Source: Polytrichum commune (Eukaryota > Streptophyta > Polytrichopsida > Polytrichales > Polytrichaceae). From it: 64,000 nt of DNA. The translations under genes and the position numbers were made by a program. Below the pieces are notes generated by a model. It had not been told where the DNA came from and did no database searches. It worked only from the letters and a program-made list of their open reading frames with translations. This document shows, piece after piece, positions 59,130 through 64,000 of this stretch (position 1 is the stretch's first letter; every line of letters starts with the position of its first letter). Location: positions 26,895,501-26,959,500 of the forward strand of contig OX485805.1 of the NCBI GenBank assembly GCA_950295325.1, given 5' to 3'.

Positions 59130-60243
59130 CAGGGTTGTCTATCGCGACGTCCTGCCACCGTCATGACGTCATGACATGTCGTGTCGGGGCGGACCCCTCC
59201 GTCACGACATAATACGGTCCACGTAGGGTCATACTAGGGGGAAGCTAGTAGGGTGGGTAAAATACTTACCTTCTTGCCAAGGTGGCATCCAATGTGGCAG
59301 AAAAATCCGACGTGGATGTGCATATTTCCCTTGCCAGGTAAATCATTTTGCCTTTGTGTTTATCATTCTGTTAAAATCAAAGTAGTAAAATATGACAAAT
59401 GAGGGTGTGGGGGGGAGGGGAACGGAGCGGACGGGGACGGGAACGGGGGCGGGAACGGATGCGGACGGGGGGAACGCTGGATGGAGGGCCGGATGGGGTA
59501 CGGATGGGGGCCGGATTGGGGTTCGGATTGGGGGGGGAGGGGGTTCGGACTCGGGGGGGGGTAGTCATTGGTTGGAGTAGCAATATACGTGCGAACAAAT
59601 GATAGGGTATTTTAAAAACATGGGGGCTAAAAATTATAAATGGACTTAAGAGTAATATAGGGTATCAAAAATGGCACTGGACATCTTTAAAGTACTATAG
59701 GGTATGGAATAATAGGTAATTTGGAATTATAAGTAATGCAAGCCATTTTTCTATTAACCCAAAGTAGAAATTTACATAATGATAGCATGTGAAAAAAACA
59801 AGAGAATTGAAAGTAATACCCCCCTATAAAATAGTGGTTGTTCGCACCTATATCCTTAACTTTTTAACACACTGCCCCCCCCCCCCCAAGGGTTCGGATT
59901 AGGGGGGACAGGGTTCGGATGGGGGGGGGGGCGGATGGGGTGCCGGATGGGGGAGGGGAGGGGAACGTAGGGAGCGGGGGGAACGGGGGGAACGGGGGGG
60001 GGGGACGGGCGCTAGTAATTTTTTTCCCACTTTACCTCTACTTTGCTGACATGACACCATATGTGGACATCATAAATCCTACGTGTCCTGATTGGGGTAA
60101 TGTAATTACACAAAAAAATACGGTAAAATTCAAGTTCGTCAGGATAAAGACGGCATCCGGCATAATGTCGTGACAGATACGTGTCGTGACGCCACGACAT
60201 TATGTCGGGATTAGCCTCCGTCACGACACAATAGACAACCCTG
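59130..60243. mobile_element. hAT non-autonomous element, 1114 bp, G-rich interior
   Basis: Ends CAGGGTTGTCTAT and ATAGACAACCCTG, with a perfect 8-bp duplication ACGATCAG (59122-59129, 60244-60251). CAGGG termini and the 8-bp duplication are typical of hAT. Longer imperfect inverted repeats (ACGACATAATACGG type) extend inward. Two G-rich blocks (59402-59570, 59870-60011) contain many runs of 4-12 G. No transposase frame was recognised. Confidence 0.93.
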
Positions 60244-60410
60244 ACGATCAGGGTACTACTTTCGGGACAAACGACTTAAGGACTTTGTCGCATTGATCTT
60301 GGTTTTTATCATGATTTACTATTATTTGATCAATAAATTTTACATAAATAAGTAGATAGTTCATAAGCTTTATCAAGAAATATTTTTATTATTATTTAAT
60401 AATCACCCTA

Positions 60411-60425
60411 AACCCTAAACCCTAG
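60411..60425. repeat. short telomere-like CCCTAAA run
   Basis: CCCTAAACCCTAAACCCTA, just over two and a half plant-type telomere units, lies inside the GGGGCC-ended element. It is too short to claim a chromosome-end origin. Confidence 0.6.
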
Positions 60426-60990
60426 GCCACATCAGTGGCATTTTTTTGCTATTTAGATGTGCATTGGTGGTCAATTATTTCTTGTTATGTATCTTGGTAT
60501 CTTGGTAAAAGTGTCATGTGTTCATTCATATAAATTTTTTTGTCCAATTCTAATACTAGACGTTCCTTTTACGTGTGGCCGTGAGTATATGTATGTTTGG
60601 ACATGTTTGGTGCCACATGTAAAGTTGGGCAATTGCTATTCAACACATATTTGGTTCTATTGGTACACACTTGAACGATGAGTGTGAGGAAAAAATTTGG
60701 GATCGTTTCGATTGATTCTTGTTGTCCTTTTCATTCCTTGATCCTAAGGTGAACAATTAAGACAGCACTCCTGAATGTCCTTTAAGGAATCAAAATGATA
60801 TCTTAGATGACCCTATTCCTTCTAAATTAACTTTGTCAGTGTACTCGATATGGAGTATGAAATGTAGGTATGATCCAAAATATGCTTCACAATACAAATC
60901 TAAGCATACCAAGCATGTGAAGTTATCCAAAAAAGTCCGTTTTCCGTTAGACGGCCAAAAGTAGTACCCTAACCGTGAATGGCCCCATCT

Positions 60991-62390
60991 ATTGTCAATT
61001 TTCTCTAAACATTAGGGGCCCCTTTTGTACATCTATCTTTAGTTTGAAATTCTTAATAACCTTTTTAAATGTACACACTATAGAAAATAAATAAATAAAT
61101 AAAAACCTCTCCCTTATATAATATATCATGTACGCTAATACCTCAAATCATACCCCTTTCTACACTCTTGTTAGTTCGTACGAGGTATGAAGAGTTCTGA
61201 CACCCCCCGGGTCTACTTCACTCTTAGCTTCCGAATTCCGACAACTATGAAAGTAGATACTAAAAATCTATAGTCTACTTCTATGGCTACAAATCTTGCA
61301 GCTTGCATAAATATTTGTTATAACATCATCATGGCCTACTCTTATTAGTATCCTTAATATGGATCATTGTTATTGTTTTAATTTTTCTAGCTAAGACATA
61401 TAGCTACTTGCCACTCTTAAATGACAAGGTACATATTGTATTTAGTTTTCCGTGCTTTGACCCATCTTCACTTTGACTACCCATAAGCTTGGCAAAGGAA
61501 TTCCACTTTTAAAACTTGAAATGACAATCTCTAAAATTCCATGGATAACTTGATGAGACTGTCCCTGATCGAATCCAATGGCCAAAATTTTATGTGGAAG
61601 TGCCCATAGTATTAAGGTAGCATAGAAACCTTTTAAGGTAGATGCAATTGACATTTAAGTATATTTGGACAAACTACTTGTCCAAAAAAAGTAGGAGATG
61701 TGCACTTTTGGGGACAAAAACATCTAACGACAATAACAAAAACAACAACCACTGCATTTTTATAGTTTTGCGATCTAGTGTACGTCATATTGTCAATTGG
61801 AATTGCCCAAAATTCATGCATTAATCCACATATACTTAAATCCTAGACATGTGCCTTATTCAATTACTTATTTTAATTAGACACTTATATTTGATTGGCA
61901 TGTGGTTTGGCTTGGTTCCAAAAACATATAATTAAAAGACAAGTGTTTCGAAAAAGATAAGACTACATGCTCAAAACATATTACCCATTCTAGGTTCAAA
62001 AGTCAACATAATTGAATGGACCTATGTGACCATTTAATGGGCAAGAGAATCTTCACTTCGATGATAAAGAAGATATTCATACGAGCTCCGAACTTTTCGA
62101 GGAAAGTGGCTACAACCTCGATTTGCATCTGCTAACCATCTCGCACTAACGCGTGCTTCACTTCCTAAGAGGCGGGCTACGCCTTCGGAAGTAGTTCTCA
62201 TTCAAGATCCATCTACCTTAATTGGAAACTGATGCAAAAATCCGTTACGGAATTTCGTGAATTGGATTCTCCGCATCACATGATCACACCAAACACTCAT
62301 GATGCTCACCTACCCGGCACAGGCCCGCACTCACATTTAAACGCTCCGCTAGAATCGAAGGAGCCACAGCACTCATCAAGCCTCGACTTG
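60991..62390. other. intergenic upstream of the LTP gene
   Basis: No gene recognised in the AT-rich sequence up to 62050. GC rises from 62060 toward the LTP promoter. Confidence 0.45.
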
Positions 62391-62555
62391 CTCCCGATTC
62401 TCAAGCTTCCCTCAAAACCGGAGCCATCGATCCTAGCCTGGGAGCCATCAAAACTCCACTAGCACTCTGAAGCTCCCGATTCTCAAGCTTCCCTTCAAAA
62501 AGGAGCCATCGACCTCAGCCTGGGAGCCATCAAAACTCCACTAGCGCTCTGAAGT
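62391..62555 (+). repeat. 82-bp duplication in the LTP 5' region
   Basis: CTCCCGATTCTCAAGCTTCC to ATCAAAACTCCACTAGC occurs twice in tandem (from 62391 and 62473), ending about 100 bases before the start codon. It may duplicate promoter or leader elements. A (TCG) run at 62630-62646 follows. Confidence 0.85.
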
Positions 62556-62652
62556 TGCCGTCAAGCCGAGTAGTAGTAGAATTCCGGACAGTGAAAGAAA
62601 CAAGTTGCTGCTTGGTGGCTGCTTGTTGTTGTCGTCGTCGTCGTCGATTGAG

Positions 62653-63162
62653 ATGGAGACCACAGCCAAGCGGATTAAACTTGTGGATGTCACCTGCGTG
62701 GGCCTCTTGGCGCTCGTGTTGTCAGCAGCCGGGTACTGTGAAGCGGGCATTCCCGGGTGCATGAGCGGCCAGCTGACTTCGCTGCAGGCGTGCCTGCCGG
62801 CGGTGGAGGGGGACAACCCCCCGAAGCCCACCGAGGCCTGCTGCGTGGCCATCCGCGGCACCGACACCGCGTGCCTCTGCAACATTGTGATGGCCTACTC
62901 CAACTCCATGGGCGTCAACTACGAGTCCGCCATGCTCCTGCCCAAGCTCTGCAAGCACACCGTCCCCGGCGGCCTCACCTGTGACGGTTCTCAATCCACA
63001 ATCCCACACTCTCCTTCTTCTTCGTCCTCACTCGTCTTCTTCTTCGTAACCTTCTTATATGCATCTTCATGTTTCTGGGTCCCATCCACAACAAGGTGGA
63101 CCGAATTCGTGTCACGTGTCACGTGTCACCCTTCTTTCTTTCAGTCGTTGACACTCCTTTGA
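62653..63162 (+). CDS. DIR1/LTPG-like lipid-transfer protein with GPI-type tail
   Basis: A 169-residue secreted protein of the 2S-albumin/LTP superfamily. A signal peptide covers about 1-31 (hydrophobic core VGLLALVLSAAG). The eight-cysteine motif is complete: Cys36, Cys47, Cys63-Cys64, Cys74-X-Cys76, Cys100 and Cys110, giving four disulfides around a lipid-binding cavity. A Ser-rich linker (SPSSSSS) and a hydrophobic stretch LVFFFVTFLYASSCFW (127-142) resemble a GPI signal, so a cell-surface role in lipid or cuticle transport is inferred. The start at 62653 (GAGATGGAG) is the first Met of the frame. Oddly, 27 further residues follow the hydrophobic stretch, whereas GPI proteins usually end there. 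Either an intron is missed, or the stop has moved through local duplication, since the 3' end is triplicated downstream. Confidence 0.88.
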   Translation: METTAKRIKLVDVTCVGLLALVLSAAGYCEAGIPGCMSGQLTSLQACLPAVEGDNPPKPTEACCVAIRGTDTACLCNIVMAYSNSMGVNYESAMLLPKLCKHTVPGGLTCDGSQSTIPHSPSSSSSLVFFFVTFLYASSCFWVPSTTRWTEFVSRVTCHPSFFQSLTLL

Positions 63163-63925
63163 ATAGTTATCTAGTTTTTTCATTTGAACTATACATCAGT
63201 TTATTTTAGTGTCAAGAGTTGAAGTATTGTCATCACATTGATGGGTGGTTTGTGCTTTTGATCGGTAGCATTGCCTCAAACATGAGTCGTTATGAAATGT
63301 AAGGGCCGCTCTTTTTTATATTTAGTCCTATAGTGTACAACTCTACAAGCACACCGTCCCCGGCGGGTTCACCTTTGACAGTACTCAATCTATAATCCCA
63401 TATTGTAGTCTTCTTTGTAACATTATATACATCATGATGTTTCTGGGTCCCATCCACAACAAGGTGGACCGAAACCATGTCACGTGTCATGTGTCACCCT
63501 TTTTTCTTTCAGTCGTTGACACTCCTTTGAATAGTTATCCAATTTTTCCATTTCAACTTTTACACCGGTTTATTATAGTTTTAACAGTTGGAGTATTGTC
63601 ATCACATTGATGGATGGTTTGTGCTTTTGATCGGTAGCATCGCCTCAAATATGAGTCGTTATGAAATGTAAGTGCCACTCTTTTATATTTAGTCCTATAG
63701 TATACAACTCTACAAGCATGTTGTCCTAGGTGGGTTCACCTGCAACAATATTCAATCCATTATCCCATACTCCCATCTTCTACGTAACATTATATACATC
63801 GTGATGGTTTTGGGTCTCATCCACAACAAGGTGGACCGAAACCGTGTCACGTGTCGACTTTTTTTTTCCAGTCTTTGACACTCCTTTGAATAGTTATCCT
63901 ATCACGGTATGCGGCGTCGGTGGCC
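62950..63925 (+). repeat. LTP gene 3' end in three tandem copies
   Basis: The segment from CTCTGCAAGCACACCGTCCC through the stop region to the 3' flank recurs at about 63330 and 63695. The GTCGTTGACACTCC anchors at 63144 and 63512, and GTCTTTGACACTCC at 63871, give periods of 368 and 359 bp. The downstream copies contain the end of the cysteine domain (CKHTVPGG, then CKHVVLGG-like) without the upstream exon, so they are gene-end fragments. Confidence 0.88.
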
Positions 63926-64000
63926 GCACCTTATCCGTGGGATTTCATCCATTTACATTTGGATGGATGAATCTTAGAAGTTAGAGAGATGCACCTAAGT
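63926..64000. other. window end, nothing recognised
   Basis: The third 3'-end unit breaks off near 63900. The last bases contain TTTCATCCATTTACATTTGG and ATGGATGAA, a possible partial inverted repeat cut by the window edge. Confidence 0.3.

Larger units (their letters stand above)
59112..60986. mobile_element. element with GGGGCCATTCACG termini, carrying a nested hAT
   Basis: The left end GGGGCCATTCACGATCAG, continued after the nested element by GGTACTACTTT, pairs with the right end at 60950-60986. The inverted repeat is about 33 bp with few mismatches. ATCT lies on both sides (59108-59111, 60987-60990), a possible 4-bp duplication. Without the nested insertion it would be about 750 bp. No transposase was recognised, and the superfamily is open. 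Confidence 0.72.

Noticed and set aside
60411-60425. Former chromosome end (interstitial telomere)
   Set aside because: Fewer than three units, inside a transposon; chance or microsatellite is simpler.

Overview
The window looks like nuclear DNA of a non-seed land plant, most probably a moss. The main reason is a gene that joins a protein kinase to an NB-ARC ATPase and a 24-residue LRR array, the PK-NBS-LRR ('PNL') class known from mosses. GT-AG introns, GPI-anchored phytocyanins, a DIR1-like lipid-transfer protein, plant-type telomere-like CCCTAAA units and many non-autonomous DNA transposons agree with this. Species cannot be fixed from sequence alone. Gene density is low: I support five protein-coding genes plus decayed LRR-gene parts. 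I saw no rRNA, no convincing tRNA, no CRISPR array and no LTR-element proteins.

Layout. 1-6.1 kb: intergenic repeats (small inverted-repeat element, dispersed repeat, possible SINE, composite minisatellite, microsatellites). 6.1-17.0 kb: the kinase-NB-ARC-LRR gene. Its 72-bp LRR units continue about 1.3 kb past the stop and reappear as an island at 16.1-17.0 kb. 17-29 kb: repeats, including two hAT-type MITE families with 8-bp target duplications, LINE 3' ends, a nested MITE and a PIF/Harbinger-like element. 29.5-44 kb: two paralogous phytocyanin genes with identical exon phases, an amplified leader region, amplified intron pieces and a PIF/Harbinger-like insertion in an intron of each. Between them lie a LINE remnant and a pogo/Tigger-like element. 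47.1-48.0 kb: an intronless PhyH-type dioxygenase gene, followed by a 257-bp tandem array. 50-62 kb: repeats, including a hAT element nested in the terminal repeat of another element and carrying strongly G-rich tracts. 62.6-64 kb: a lipid-transfer protein gene whose 3' end is tandemly triplicated.

Theme. The genes do not form one pathway. The kinase-NLR is an intracellular immune receptor candidate; the phytocyanins and the LTP are predicted cell-surface GPI proteins; the PhyH protein is an Fe(II)/2-oxoglutarate oxygenase of unknown substrate. What links them is local tandem duplication of gene parts: LRR units, leaders, intron starts and 3' ends. The most notable object is the kinase-NLR, whose N-terminal helical region, in my reading, resembles the four-helix module of MLKL-type proteins.
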